A DNA stretch of 64,000 nucleotides from Pelagibacterium montanilacus (lineage in GTDB: Bacteria; Pseudomonadota; Alphaproteobacteria; Rhizobiales; Devosiaceae). The notes under the pieces were generated by a model. The model worked only from the letters and a program-made list of their open reading frames with translations, had not been told where the DNA came from and made no database searches. Location: positions 167,817 to 231,816 of the forward strand of contig NZ_RZMX01000046.1 of the NCBI RefSeq assembly GCF_003992665.1, given 5' to 3'. Both the position numbers and the translations under genes were made by a program. Shown here in pieces: positions 1 through 8,766 of the stretch (position 1 is the stretch's first letter; every line of letters begins with the position of its first letter).

Positions 1-1156
1 CGGCGTCGAGATTGCCCGTGAGTTTGAGGGCCGAGGCGAGCCGGGAGACACCGATGGAAAAGCCGGTGGCCGGGGTTTCCTCGTTGCGGAAGCGGGACAC
101 CAGCCCGTCATAGCGTCCCCCGCCCCCGACCGAGCCGAACACCACGTCCTGGCCCTTCTCGTTCTGGACCGAGAAGGTCAGTTCAATCTCAAAGACAGGG
201 CCGGTGTAATATTCGAGCCCGCGCACGACCGAAGGGTCGATCTTGATGCGGTCGGCGCCGCAGCCGGCGGATGCAAAGAGCGCGGCCATGGCCTGAAGCT
301 CGGAGAAACCCGAGGCAAAAGCTTCGTTTATCGAAAACTTGCCCAGAGCCGGCGTCTTGAACTCGGCATCGAGAAAGCCGTCGGGGCCGGCGTCGGCTTC
401 CAGATCGACGAGATCATCGATGCGTGCCGCGCCCATCATCTCGAGGATGGCCTCTGCCTGATCGCTATCGAGCTTGGCGCCTTCGGTGAAATCCCCGCTC
501 TCGTCCTTGCGCCCTTCGCCCAGAAGAAGCTTGACGCCTTCGGGGCCGAACTTGTCGAGCTTGTCGATGGCGCGCAGGACGGTGAGCTTCTGGGATTCAT
601 CGGTGACCCCGATCGCCTGCATGACCCCATCGAGCACCTTGCGGTTGTTGACCCGGACGACGTATTTGCCCGAAAGCCCCAGCGCATCCATGGTGTCGGC
701 CATCATCATGCACATTTCGGCATCAGCCTCAGGGCCTGCCGCGCCGACGGTGTCGGCGTCGAACTGCATGAACTGGCGGAAACGGCCCGGACCGGGCTTT
801 TCGTTGCGGAACACCCAGCCCTGCCGATAGGAGCGGAAGGGCTTTGGCAGGTCCTGATAGTTCTGGGCGAAATAGCGGGCGAGCGGCGCGGTGAGATCGT
901 AGCGCAGGCTCATCCACTGCTCGTCATCATCCTGCAGCGAAAAGACCCCGGCATTGGGCCGGTCGGTGTCGGGCAGGAACTTGCCGAGGGTTTCGGTGTA
1001 TTCGAAAAAGGGCGTCTGGATATGGTCAAAGCCGTAGCGCTCGTAAACGGCGCGGATTCTTGCGACCATCTGCTCGATGGCGGCGAGGTCCGCAGGTTCG
1101 GAATCGATGAATCCGCGCGGCAGGCGCGGCTCGATGAGCGCACTGTTCTTGGCCAT
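1..1156 (-). CDS. hisS: Histidyl-tRNA synthetase (3' end beyond window)
   Basis: Class II aminoacyl-tRNA synthetase that charges tRNA-His in the cytoplasm. The frame is open from an ATG at 1156 to the window edge, so the C-terminus and anticodon-binding domain are partly missing. Motif 2 reads [14 protein letters not shown] (about 770-812) instead of the usual FRxERPQxGRxRxF. The histidine-specific motif reads [13 protein letters not shown] instead of RGLDYYxxTVFE. These changes match the divergent HisRS known from alphaproteobacteria whose tRNA-His lacks G-1, and such a tRNA lies at 3284-3360. The family assignment is very secure. The region upstream of the start is a long non-coding stretch. 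Confidence 0.96.
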   Translation of the reverse strand, partial: MAKNSALIEPRLPRGFIDSEPADLAAIEQMVARIRAVYERYGFDHIQTPFFEYTETLGKFLPDTDRPNAGVFSLQDDDEQWMSLRYDLTAPLARYFAQNYQDLPKPFRSYRQGWVFRNEKPGPGRFRQFMQFDADTVGAAGPEADAEMCMMMADTMDALGLSGKYVVRVNNRKVLDGVMQAIGVTDESQKLTVLRAIDKLDKFGPEGVKLLLGEGRKDESGDFTEGAKLDSDQAEAILEMMGAARIDDLVDLEADAGPDGFLDAEFKTPALGKFSINEAFASGFSELQAMAALFASAGCGADRIKIDPSVVRGLEYYTGPVFEIELTFSVQNEKGQDVVFGSVGGGGRYDGLVSRFRNEETPATGFSIGVSRLASALKLTGNLDA

Positions 1157-1652
1157 TCTTGCCCTTGCTCCAATGCCCGGAACGGGCGGAAATCTCGGGG
1201 CCGTTCCTAGCCGATCGGTCCCGCGCGCACAAGGCAAGCGGCAGTGTCACCGATGGGCAACAGATCGGACGCCCCTGCGACACCCCGCCACATCCGCACT
1301 TGCCTTGCCGGCTGGCCGGGATTATCGAAACGGCCCGCCGGACGCAAAGGCCTCCGGCGCAGTGGGACACGAGCCGGGGAAAGGCATCGACATGATCGTA
1401 TCGCTATTTGCCCTGCGCACCCTCGTGTCGATGCCGAACGTCAAAAATCGACGCATGGCCAACGAACGCCGCAGCTAAAGCCAGCTCCAGCGTCCCTCTC
1501 CCGGACAGCCCGCATAGCCAGGCCCTCCGGCCTTCCTAATCCTTACCCAGACCACTCCGGCACATCATGCAAGGACATGCCTTGCTGCGCCGGACGTCGC
1601 GATCCCTGCAACCAGAAAAGGAGCCGGAGGCTGGACGCCCCGGCATGGTCCG
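1157..1652. other. Intergenic region between hisS and a small divergent ORF
   Basis: About 500 bases with no convincing gene. It must hold the hisS promoter, but I see no clear -35/-10 pair. A 28-codon frame at 1392-1478, starting ATG and preceded by GGGGAAAGG, could encode a very small peptide, but nothing else supports it. No tRNA, repeat or strong hairpin was recognised. Confidence 0.4.
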
Positions 1653-1877
1653 ATGATCTTTGTTCGTTCGTCCGTGGACACCACGATTCTGCGCATCTGC
1701 ATCGACACGCTCGCAGCCGAACACGGCCGCTGGCGCGTAGCGCGCGCGGTCCTCGTGATGCTCTTGGGACGTCCGGGCAAACAGCCGGTGGTGCGGGCCG
1801 ACACCCTGCCCGACCACATCAAGCGCGATATCGGGCTGCCGCCCGAAGGCGCTTCGGTCACAAGGCGCGGGCCGTGA
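1653..1877 (+). CDS. Small basic protein with DUF1127-like tail
   Basis: 74-residue protein of unknown function. Its C-terminal half contains LPDHIKRDIGLPPE, resembling the L-x-D/H-x-x-x-R-D-I-G-L pattern that ends DUF1127-type small proteins of alphaproteobacteria. The middle is Arg-rich (GRWRVARAV). DUF1127 proteins have been linked to RNA and phosphate or carbon metabolism, but no function can be inferred here. The ATG has only a weak ribosome binding site, and the gene is convergent with tag, 24 bases away. The call rests on the tail motif alone. Confidence 0.5.
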   Translation: MIFVRSSVDTTILRICIDTLAAEHGRWRVARAVLVMLLGRPGKQPVVRADTLPDHIKRDIGLPPEGASVTRRGP

Positions 1878-1901
1878 TCCGGAGGATGGCCGCGCGAGAC
1901 T

Positions 1902-2522
1902 TCAGGCCGGGCGGGTGAACGCCGCCCGCGCGGCCTCCACCGCCGGCCGGCAGTGGCAGCCTTCGATGTGGTCGTTGACCATGCCCATGGCCTGCATGAA
2001 GGCGTAGCACGTGGTCGGACCCACGAACGAGAATCCACGCTTCTTGAGGTCCTTGGACAGCGCCCTGGACGCGTCGGTCATCGCCAGCGTGCGCAGGGTG
2101 TCCCAGTCCAGGCGCTCCGGCCTCGTGTCGGGGTGGGGCTCGAAACGCCAGAAATAGGCAGCGAGCGAGCCGAACTCGGCGCGCAACTCGAGCGCCCGCC
2201 TGGCATTGTTGATGGTGGACTGGATCTTGCCCCGGTGCCGGACGATGCCAGCATCGGCCAGAAGGCGCGCGACGTCATCTTCGCTAAACCGGGCCACCGC
2301 CTCGATATCGAAGCCGGCAAAACCGGCCCGGAAGTTCTCGCGCTTTCTCAGGATCGTGAGCCAGCTCAGCCCGGACTGGAAGCCCTCAAGGCAGAGCTTT
2401 TCGAAAAGCCGCGTATCGTTGGCGACGGGAAAACCCCATTCGGTATCGTGATAGGCGACATAGAGCGGATCGCTGCCCGCCCAGGGACAGCGCACGATAT
2501 CTGGCGCGTGTGGCTCGCTCAT
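1902..2522 (-). CDS. tag: DNA-3-methyladenine glycosylase I
   Basis: Base-excision repair enzyme that removes 3-methyladenine from alkylated DNA. The 206-residue protein begins at the ATG at 2522 (MSEPHAPDIVRCPW). It carries the family landmarks: an N-terminal Cys in RCPW, the YHDTEWG segment, FEKLCLEGFQSGLSW, and the C-terminal GCHCRP that with the first Cys and His forms the zinc snap. Length is normal for the family. An upstream in-frame start would add 30 residues of no homology, so the shorter form is preferred. It is divergent from the L,D-transpeptidase gene, and regulation is not visible. Confidence 0.95.
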   Translation of the reverse strand: MSEPHAPDIVRCPWAGSDPLYVAYHDTEWGFPVANDTRLFEKLCLEGFQSGLSWLTILRKRENFRAGFAGFDIEAVARFSEDDVARLLADAGIVRHRGKIQSTINNARRALELRAEFGSLAAYFWRFEPHPDTRPERLDWDTLRTLAMTDASRALSKDLKKRGFSFVGPTTCYAFMQAMGMVNDHIEGCHCRPAVEAARAAFTRPA

Positions 2523-2653
2523 GGAATCGCGATCCCCCGTTAACGATGCGTCGACCATAGCGATCAAGCCCGGATTAACCATCCCATTTGACGCAAAATT
2601 TTCCCCGTCCACCCTAGGGTCGGGATCGAATGGACAGGGACGGGGTCATCCTC

Positions 2654-3265
2654 ATGGCAGGCAGGACATTACTCATCATGGCGCTGTTTGCGCTGGCGGT
2701 TTCGCCAGCCCAGGCCTCGGGGCGCGGGTTCATGGACGCCATGTTCGGCCCGCCGGCGGGCATGGCGCTGACCCAGGAGCGGCCCGCGCACGCGCTGGCC
2801 TACCAGGCCGACTATATCAGCCACCCCAAATATCTGCGCCAGGCCGTGGACTACCCCACCTCGCACCCCGCGGGCACGGTGGTGGTCGAGACCGGCCGGC
2901 ATTTCCTCTACCTTGTTCTGGGGAACGGGAAAGCCATGCGCTATGGAATCGGGGTGGCGCGCACCGGATTTGCGTGGAGCGGCACCCATAGGGTGACGGC
3001 CAAGCGCGAATGGCCGAGCTGGACGCCGCCGGCGGAAATGCACGCCCGCCAGCCCGGGCTGCCCACATTCATGGAAGGCGGACCGAACAATCCGATGGGC
3101 GCCCGCGCGCTCTATCTCGGCTCGACGCTCTATCGGATCCATGGCACCAACGAGCCCTGGACGGTGGGCCGTTCGGTGTCCTCGGGCTGCATCCGGATGA
3201 CCAATGAGGATGTGGTCGACCTTTACGGCCGCGTTCCGGTCGGCGCGCGGGTGGTTGTCCTGTGA
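2654..3265 (+). CDS. L,D-transpeptidase (YkuD/ErfK family), secreted
   Basis: Periplasmic enzyme that forms 3-3 crosslinks in peptidoglycan or attaches protein to it. The start at 2654 gives a clean signal peptide (MAGRTLLIMALFALAVSPAQA) and lies 8 bases after GGGG. An earlier ATG at 2630 adds an acidic stretch that fits a signal peptide less well. The YkuD domain occupies roughly residues 75-203 and ends with the catalytic signature HGTNEPWTVGRSVSSGCIRM (His and Cys both present). At 203 residues it is a typical short rhizobial family member. A tRNA-His follows on the other strand. Confidence 0.93.
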   Translation: MAGRTLLIMALFALAVSPAQASGRGFMDAMFGPPAGMALTQERPAHALAYQADYISHPKYLRQAVDYPTSHPAGTVVVETGRHFLYLVLGNGKAMRYGIGVARTGFAWSGTHRVTAKREWPSWTPPAEMHARQPGLPTFMEGGPNNPMGARALYLGSTLYRIHGTNEPWTVGRSVSSGCIRMTNEDVVDLYGRVPVGARVVVL

Positions 3266-3283
3266 CCAAACATGATGGGGTGG

Positions 3284-3360
3284 TGGTACCGCCTCCCCGG
3301 ATTGAACGGGGGACCTCTAGATCCACAATCTAGCGCTCTAACCAACTGAGCTAAGGCGGC
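3284..3360 (-). tRNA. tRNA-His (GTG), alphaproteobacterial type without G-1
   Basis: A 77-nt cloverleaf reads from 3360 down to 3284 with CCA encoded. The acceptor stem GCCGCCT pairs with AGGCGGT, giving a G1-U72 wobble and discriminator A73. The anticodon loop is TTGTGGA (anticodon GTG). The base 5' of G1 is T, so the G-1 that is nearly universal in tRNA-His is not encoded. U72/A73 without G-1 is the known arrangement in a clade of alphaproteobacteria. Confidence 0.97.
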
Positions 3361-3627
3361 AGACACAGTCATCACGCGAACAAAGTCCGGCGCGGAACGG
3401 GGCGGACCATAGGTCGAGATCGTTGCCATGACAAGACCCGATTTCACCCATGAACGCGCCGTGCCGACCTTAACCATCACGGCAATCTGCGGTGCCCGAT
3501 CAGCCTCTGGCGATAGACCCGGCTCGTGCGCACCTATATTTAAGAAAAGCTCACCATTGCCCATTATTCGTCCCATTCCGGGACATATCGGGCGCTAGAG
3601 AGCGGAGAGGCACGAGTCAGAGGACGG

Positions 3628-6327
3628 ATGGCCCAGGATTGGACATCGGCACCCGCTTCCCAAGCGGTCAAGGCCCTTAAGGACGACCCGCGTCCGGCCT
3701 GGCTCTGGTCCCCGACCGGAAGCGAACTGGTATGGGCCAACGCCGCCGCCGGCCTGTTCGGGGCGCGCCTTGTTGCGGGCGAGCTCAGGCGTGCGTCCGA
3801 TCCGCACCCCATCAAGGGCCAGATCAACCGCATCCTGCGGCTGGGCCTGCTTGGCCAGCCCATGATGAGCCGGCTCCAGTTCATCGCCGGTCGCAAGCCG
3901 CTATCCGCCAGTTGCCTGTGCACGCCTGTTGGCCTGGGTGAATCCGGGGTGCATCTGCTCGTCGTCGCCGTCGAGCCGATCGCCGAGACCGTGCGCGAGG
4001 CGGCGGGCATCGGGGCGCGGCAGGAGCCGCAACCGCCAACGCCGATGGAAGGATTGGCGCCGGATGCACAGGACCAAAGTCCTCCGGACGCGGATGATGG
4101 GTCGGGCCCGATCGTGGAGGCTCTGGATGCGCCAGAAGCCGATCAGGACGATCACGAGAATGCGCCGGCCGCCGGTGACGAGCCGGACGAGCAGGACGCC
4201 CCTGCCCCCACGCCCCCTCAGACCTCCCGCAGCGGGCTGGGTGCGCTGGTGGACAAGCTGGCGCGCGAGACACGGCTTTACGAGCCGCTCGATTCCAGCG
4301 ACGACGCGCCCTTGCCGCCCGCCGTGGACACCACCGAAGGCGCAGAGGAGCCTGCGCCCGCCGATCCGGCCCCGTCCGATGAGGCCGGCAGCGATGCGCC
4401 GCTGGCGCTTGCCGGCTCGGACGAGGGGTATGTCGAGCCGCCGGACGCCGAGCACGATCGTGAGCCCGACACAGCCGGGGACGGTGCGACAGAGCGCGCG
4501 CCCGGCGGCGAGAACATCCCCGGACCCGATCCGGAAGACGATGAGGCGGCCTTCATCCGGGACGATCTGGAGGAAGCGCCCGCGTCCAGACACCGCCTGT
4601 GGAGAATCACGGGCCGCGGGCTCTTCGGCACGCCCGGGCCCGAACCCGAGGCGCAAGACATAGGCACGCCCGAAGCCCCGGACGTCGAGGAGGCGCCGGA
4701 AACGCCTGATTCGGGCGCAACAGAAACGGGCGTTGAACGCGTCGATCCGGAGCCCAGCGCCGGGACCACGGCCGACGAACCCGCGCGCCTCGATCCGGCG
4801 GCGCGGTACAATTTCGAAGAGCTTTCGCGCATTCTGGGCGAGCGTGTGGGCCGGGACAGCGAGAAGGCGTTCGCAGCGCCAAATGCCGATGCGCCAGCGG
4901 CGGGCGAAGCTCCCCTTGAGGCTTCGCCACAGGCCGGGGGTGAGCTGGTCACACTCTCGGATGCGGCACTGGTGCTCAACCGGGTGCCCATGGGCATCAT
5001 GATCTTTCGCGATCAGGACACGGTGTTCGTCAACCGGGCCATGCTCGACATGACCGGATACGAGAACGCCTCGCTGCTGCGGAGCAAGGGGCCCGGCGTC
5101 ATCTTCCCCAATGCCGACGAGCGGGAAACCGCCGGCCCGATGACCCATATCCTGCGCCGGGACGGCCAGCGGCTGGCCGTATCCGCCCGGCTCCAGACCG
5201 TGACCTGGCAGGGACGGCAGGCCTTCATGCTCTCGGCGCGACAGGCCGATCCGGTGTCTTACAGGGAAACCGAGATCAGGACATTCGCGGCGCTGCAGGC
5301 GCGGCTGCTCGGTGGCACGTTTTTCCAGACCGACCGCACGGGCAGGATCACCACGGTTGTCGAATCCGGCAAGGAGAGCCCGCCGGACCTCGTGGTCGGC
5401 AGGCCGCTCACCGAGGCGGTGAACCCGTCCGATGCGGGAGCCCTGATGCGCTTTCTGGCGCTGCCCGCACGCTATGCGGACACCGAGCGGCCCGGGACCC
5501 GGCTTTCGGGCCGGCGCCGGGGCGACGTCGTGACCGTGTTTGCCGAAGGCAGGGCGGGCGTCGTTGCCGGCTATTTCGGATCGATCATGCCCGCGGGGCT
5601 CGACGAGGAACGCGACGGCGGCCTCTCCCATGGCGCAATCTCCCGGATCGGACGCGAGTTGCGTCGGCCGCTCAACACCATTTCGGGGTTTTCCGAACTG
5701 TTGGTGGAGCAGACGTACGGCCCGCTTCATCCGCGCTATCTCGACTATGCGCGCGACATCGTCTCGGCGGGCCAGGCCGTCTCGGACCTGGCCGACGAGC
5801 TCGACGAGTTCCTGAGGGTGTCGGATCGCAGGACCAGGTTGCCGGTGGGCGAACTCGACCTTTCAGAACTGCTCGAGGAATGCGTGATGCGCATCCGCGC
5901 GCAGGCGGGCTCGGCGCGGGTGTTGCTGCGCAGCGCCATTTCCGAGCGCCTGCCGGTCGTGCGCGCGGACAGGGCCACCCTGCGCCAGGCCGTTCTGAAC
6001 ATGCTGGCCAGCGCCATCGCCGAAAGCCCGGCGGGGGGCAAAGTGGTGCTTTCAGCCCAGGCCGAGGACGACGGCTCGGTCTCGGTCCATGTGCGCGATA
6101 CCCAGAAGGCCCCCAACGCCCTGCTCGAGCAGTTCGTGGTTTTCCGGGACGGCGAGAATGCGGACGGCACCCAGCGCCAGCCCATGCGCTCGAGCATCGG
6201 GCTGACCCTGACCCGGTCGCTGGTGGCGGCCAATGCGTGCACGTTCACGATCAGCCCGGCCAGCGACAGCGGGGCGCTGATGACGCTGACCATTCCCGCG
6301 GTGCTGGTGGCGGCCACGGGGACGTGA
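3628..6327 (+). CDS. Large PAS protein with degenerate histidine-kinase core
   Basis: 899-residue cytoplasmic protein with no signal peptide or membrane segment. The order is a PAS-like N-terminal part (about 20-115), a long Asp/Glu/Pro-rich low-complexity linker (about 130-420), PAS domains (about 435-545 and 560-650), a HisKA-like dimerisation region (about 665-740) and a HATPase-like end (770-895). The general plan resembles the PdhS/CckA/DivL cell-cycle sensor group of alphaproteobacteria. The H-box reads GRELRRPLN, with Arg676 where the phosphorylated His should be. The N-box keeps N791 but has Ser795 for the second Asn. The G1 box is DTQKA instead of DxGxG. It is therefore probably a pseudokinase or a phosphorelay scaffold. 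The ABC gene downstream is 90 bases away and probably unrelated. Confidence 0.75.
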   Translation: MAQDWTSAPASQAVKALKDDPRPAWLWSPTGSELVWANAAAGLFGARLVAGELRRASDPHPIKGQINRILRLGLLGQPMMSRLQFIAGRKPLSASCLCTPVGLGESGVHLLVVAVEPIAETVREAAGIGARQEPQPPTPMEGLAPDAQDQSPPDADDGSGPIVEALDAPEADQDDHENAPAAGDEPDEQDAPAPTPPQTSRSGLGALVDKLARETRLYEPLDSSDDAPLPPAVDTTEGAEEPAPADPAPSDEAGSDAPLALAGSDEGYVEPPDAEHDREPDTAGDGATERAPGGENIPGPDPEDDEAAFIRDDLEEAPASRHRLWRITGRGLFGTPGPEPEAQDIGTPEAPDVEEAPETPDSGATETGVERVDPEPSAGTTADEPARLDPAARYNFEELSRILGERVGRDSEKAFAAPNADAPAAGEAPLEASPQAGGELVTLSDAALVLNRVPMGIMIFRDQDTVFVNRAMLDMTGYENASLLRSKGPGVIFPNADERETAGPMTHILRRDGQRLAVSARLQTVTWQGRQAFMLSARQADPVSYRETEIRTFAALQARLLGGTFFQTDRTGRITTVVESGKESPPDLVVGRPLTEAVNPSDAGALMRFLALPARYADTERPGTRLSGRRRGDVVTVFAEGRAGVVAGYFGSIMPAGLDEERDGGLSHGAISRIGRELRRPLNTISGFSELLVEQTYGPLHPRYLDYARDIVSAGQAVSDLADELDEFLRVSDRRTRLPVGELDLSELLEECVMRIRAQAGSARVLLRSAISERLPVVRADRATLRQAVLNMLASAIAESPAGGKVVLSAQAEDDGSVSVHVRDTQKAPNALLEQFVVFRDGENADGTQRQPMRSSIGLTLTRSLVAANACTFTISPASDSGALMTLTIPAVLVAATGT

Positions 6328-6417
6328 CGTCGCGGCCCGCGTTCAGAACTTGACACTGGCTCTCAACTTCGTCCTGTTTGGCCCCTCAGCTCTCACAACC
6401 GGCCAGGAGCCCATGCC

Positions 6418-7491
6418 GTGAAGGTCAGTCTCGCAGCCGCCGTATCCATTGCGTCAGTCTCGCGGCGTTTCGGTGCGGTTCAGGCGCTCGACAACGTCTC
6501 GCTCGAGATCGCGCAGGGCGAGATCGCCTGCCTCGTTGGCCAGTCCGGCTGCGGAAAGTCCACGCTTTTGCGCGCCATCGCCGGGGTCGAGGATATCGAC
6601 AGCGGCGCTCTGGCCCTTTACGGCCATCCGGTGACGGCGAGCGATGTGTTCGTCGAGCCCGAGAATCGCAATATCGGGTTCATGTTTCAGGACTATGCGC
6701 TCTTTCCCCACCTGACCGCGCGCCAGAACATCCTTTTCGGGCTGCGCAAGCTCGGACGCAAGGTCGCCGGCGAGCGGACCGACCAGACGCTGGACAGGCT
6801 GGGTATCGCCGCGCTGGCGGACCGTTATCCACACATGCTCTCGGGCGGCGAGCAGCAGCGCGTGGCGCTGGCGCGCGCGCTTGCGCCGCAGCCCCAGGTC
6901 ATGCTGATGGATGAGCCCTTCTCCAATCTCGACAGCCGGCTGCGGGACACGATCCGCCAGGAAACGGTCTCCGTACTGCGATCCCTGGGCACCACAGCGA
7001 TCATCGTGACCCACGACCCCGAGGAAGCCCTGTCACTGGGCGACAAGGTCGTGCTCATGCGCAAGGGCAAGGTCATCGAGACCGGTACGGGCGATGCGAT
7101 CTACACCTACCCCCAGACGGCCTATGCCGCAGAGTTCTTCTCACGGGTCAACCGCATCCCCGCGCGGCGTTCGGGCGACTGGCTGGACAGCCCGCTGGGC
7201 CGGTTCGCCGCGCCCTGCGGCAGTTCGGGCCCGGTGTTTCTCTATGTGCGCCCGCAGGCGGTGGTGCTCGACGAGGCGGGAATCGCCGCCAAGGTGACCC
7301 GGCGCGTGCTTCTGGGCGAGATCGAGGAGGTGACGCTTGCGGTCGAGGGACTTGCCGATCCGCTGGTAATGCGCACATCCGAGCGCTGCGGGGTCTCAAT
7401 CGGCGGCGACGTGCGCATTGGCGTCAATCCGGACCATGTTCTGGTCTTTGCCGACGATGAGTCCGCACGGGCCGCCCTGCCCCGGGGCTAG
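6418..7491 (+). CDS. fbpC: Iron(III) ABC transporter ATP-binding protein
   Basis: ATPase subunit that powers import of ferric iron through the permease encoded downstream. Walker A is GQSGCGKST (41-49), the ABC signature LSGGEQQ follows (141-147), and Walker B is VMLMDEP. The C-terminal 120 residues form the regulatory OB-type domain seen in FbpC/PotA. The start is GTG at 6418; the nearby ATG at 6413 meets a stop after two codons. Uncommonly for this system, the ATPase lies upstream of the binding protein and is separated from it by 189 bases holding an iron-regulatory box. Confidence 0.9.
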   Translation: MKVSLAAAVSIASVSRRFGAVQALDNVSLEIAQGEIACLVGQSGCGKSTLLRAIAGVEDIDSGALALYGHPVTASDVFVEPENRNIGFMFQDYALFPHLTARQNILFGLRKLGRKVAGERTDQTLDRLGIAALADRYPHMLSGGEQQRVALARALAPQPQVMLMDEPFSNLDSRLRDTIRQETVSVLRSLGTTAIIVTHDPEEALSLGDKVVLMRKGKVIETGTGDAIYTYPQTAYAAEFFSRVNRIPARRSGDWLDSPLGRFAAPCGSSGPVFLYVRPQAVVLDEAGIAAKVTRRVLLGEIEEVTLAVEGLADPLVMRTSERCGVSIGGDVRIGVNPDHVLVFADDESARAALPRG

Positions 7492-7558
7492 CGCCTTGCG
7501 CGATCTACCGGAATCCGATCAGCAGTGCGGGAGCCGGGTTTTCATGATTTTCCAATAG

Positions 7559-7575
7559 TTTAGAACGGTTCCAAA
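7559..7575 (+). promoter_or_regulatory. Iron control element (Irr box)
   Basis: The 17-mer TTTAGAA-CGG-TTCCAAA fits every position of the ICE consensus as I recall it (TTTRGAA-YNR-TTCYAAA). It lies 105 bases before the binding-protein start and just upstream of a possible -10 (TATACT, 7586-7591). Irr, a Fur-family haem-sensing regulator of Hyphomicrobiales, is the expected binder. This suggests that fbpA-fbpB transcription responds to iron independently of fbpC. Confidence 0.75.
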
Positions 7576-7680
7576 CTTGTTCGATTATACTTGATTGCTT
7601 CACTCCACTATGCAAAGCGTGACCCACCTCGAGGAACACCAAGTCTTTTCTGCCGCCTACGCATTGCCAAGGAGACAATC

Positions 7681-8715
7681 GTGACGACACCCATCCGTTT
7701 TCGGTCCATTGCGGCCGCCAGCCTGATTGCCATGGGAGCGGCCGCGCCTGCGCTGTCCCAGGAAGTCAACATCTACACCACCCGTGAGCCGGGCCTGATC
7801 CAGCCGATTCTCGAAGCGTTCACCGCCGAAACCGGCATTGCCGCCAACACGGTCTTCCTGCAGGACGGCATTGCCGAGCGCGTGATGGCCGAGGGCGAAA
7901 GCTCACCCGCCGACATCCTGATGACGGTGGACTTCGGCGCCCTGATCGACCTCGTCGACCAGGGCCTGACCCAGTCGATCGAATCCGACGTGCTCGAATC
8001 CGCCGTTCCGGAAGCCATGCGCGATCCCGAAGGCAACTGGTTTGCGCTTTCGGGCCGCGCGCGCATCGTTTATGCCGCACGCGATCTCGAGCTCGACGCA
8101 ATCACCTATGAAGCGCTTGCCGATGAAGAGTGGCAGGGTCGTCTGTGCATCCGTTCGGGCCAGCACCCCTACAACACGGCGCTTTTCGCGGCCTATATCG
8201 CCCATCATGGTGAAGAAGCCGGGGAAGAATGGCTCGCCGGGCTCAAGGCCAATCAGGCCCGTCCCGCAGCCGGCGGCGACCGTGACGGCGCGCGCGACAT
8301 CGCGGCCGGTATCTGCGATATCGCCGTGGGCAATTCCTACTATGTCGGGCGCATGAAGAGCGGCGGCGGCGGAGCAGAGCAGGTGGCGTGGGCTGACGAA
8401 ATCGACGTCGTTGTCCCGACCTTCGAGGACGGCGGCACGCATGTGAACGTCACCGGCGCCGGTGTTGCGGCCCACGCTCCTAACCGGGACGAAGCCATCC
8501 AGCTTCTCGAATTCCTGGTCTCGGACGAAGCCCAGAAGCTGTACGCGGAAGCCAATTTCGAGCACCCGATCACCGAAACCGGCGAGCCGCACCCGATCGT
8601 GGCCTCGTTCGGCGAGATCGTGCCCGACACGCTGTCGTTGACCGATATCCTGCCGCACCGCACCACGGCGAGCGAGATCGTCGACCGGCTCAATTTCGAT
8701 ACGTTCGAGAACTGA
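7681..8715 (+). CDS. fbpA: Iron(III) ABC transporter, periplasmic binding protein
   Basis: 344-residue secreted protein that captures ferric iron in the periplasm and delivers it to the permease. The GTG start at 7681 follows AAGGAG at a good distance and yields a signal peptide cleaved after ALSQ. The mature start EVNIYTTREPGLIQPILEAF is typical of the FbpA/FutA group. A conserved Tyr pair of the kind that ligates iron is visible as NSYYVG. Upstream in-frame codons to 7591 would precede the ribosome site and are rejected. It is followed by fbpB after 51 bases and is probably controlled by the Irr box at 7559. Confidence 0.92.
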   Translation: MTTPIRFRSIAAASLIAMGAAAPALSQEVNIYTTREPGLIQPILEAFTAETGIAANTVFLQDGIAERVMAEGESSPADILMTVDFGALIDLVDQGLTQSIESDVLESAVPEAMRDPEGNWFALSGRARIVYAARDLELDAITYEALADEEWQGRLCIRSGQHPYNTALFAAYIAHHGEEAGEEWLAGLKANQARPAAGGDRDGARDIAAGICDIAVGNSYYVGRMKSGGGGAEQVAWADEIDVVVPTFEDGGTHVNVTGAGVAAHAPNRDEAIQLLEFLVSDEAQKLYAEANFEHPITETGEPHPIVASFGEIVPDTLSLTDILPHRTTASEIVDRLNFDTFEN

Positions 8716-8766
8716 GCCAGACGAGGAGTTAAGGGTGGCGGGTCCGGCCCGCCACCTTCATTGCCG

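Noticed and set aside
3901..5730. A 609-codon open frame on the minus strand
   Set aside because: It lies wholly antisense to the PAS/kinase-like gene, has no recognisable domain and is Arg/Gly-rich as expected from the GC-rich complement of coding DNA.
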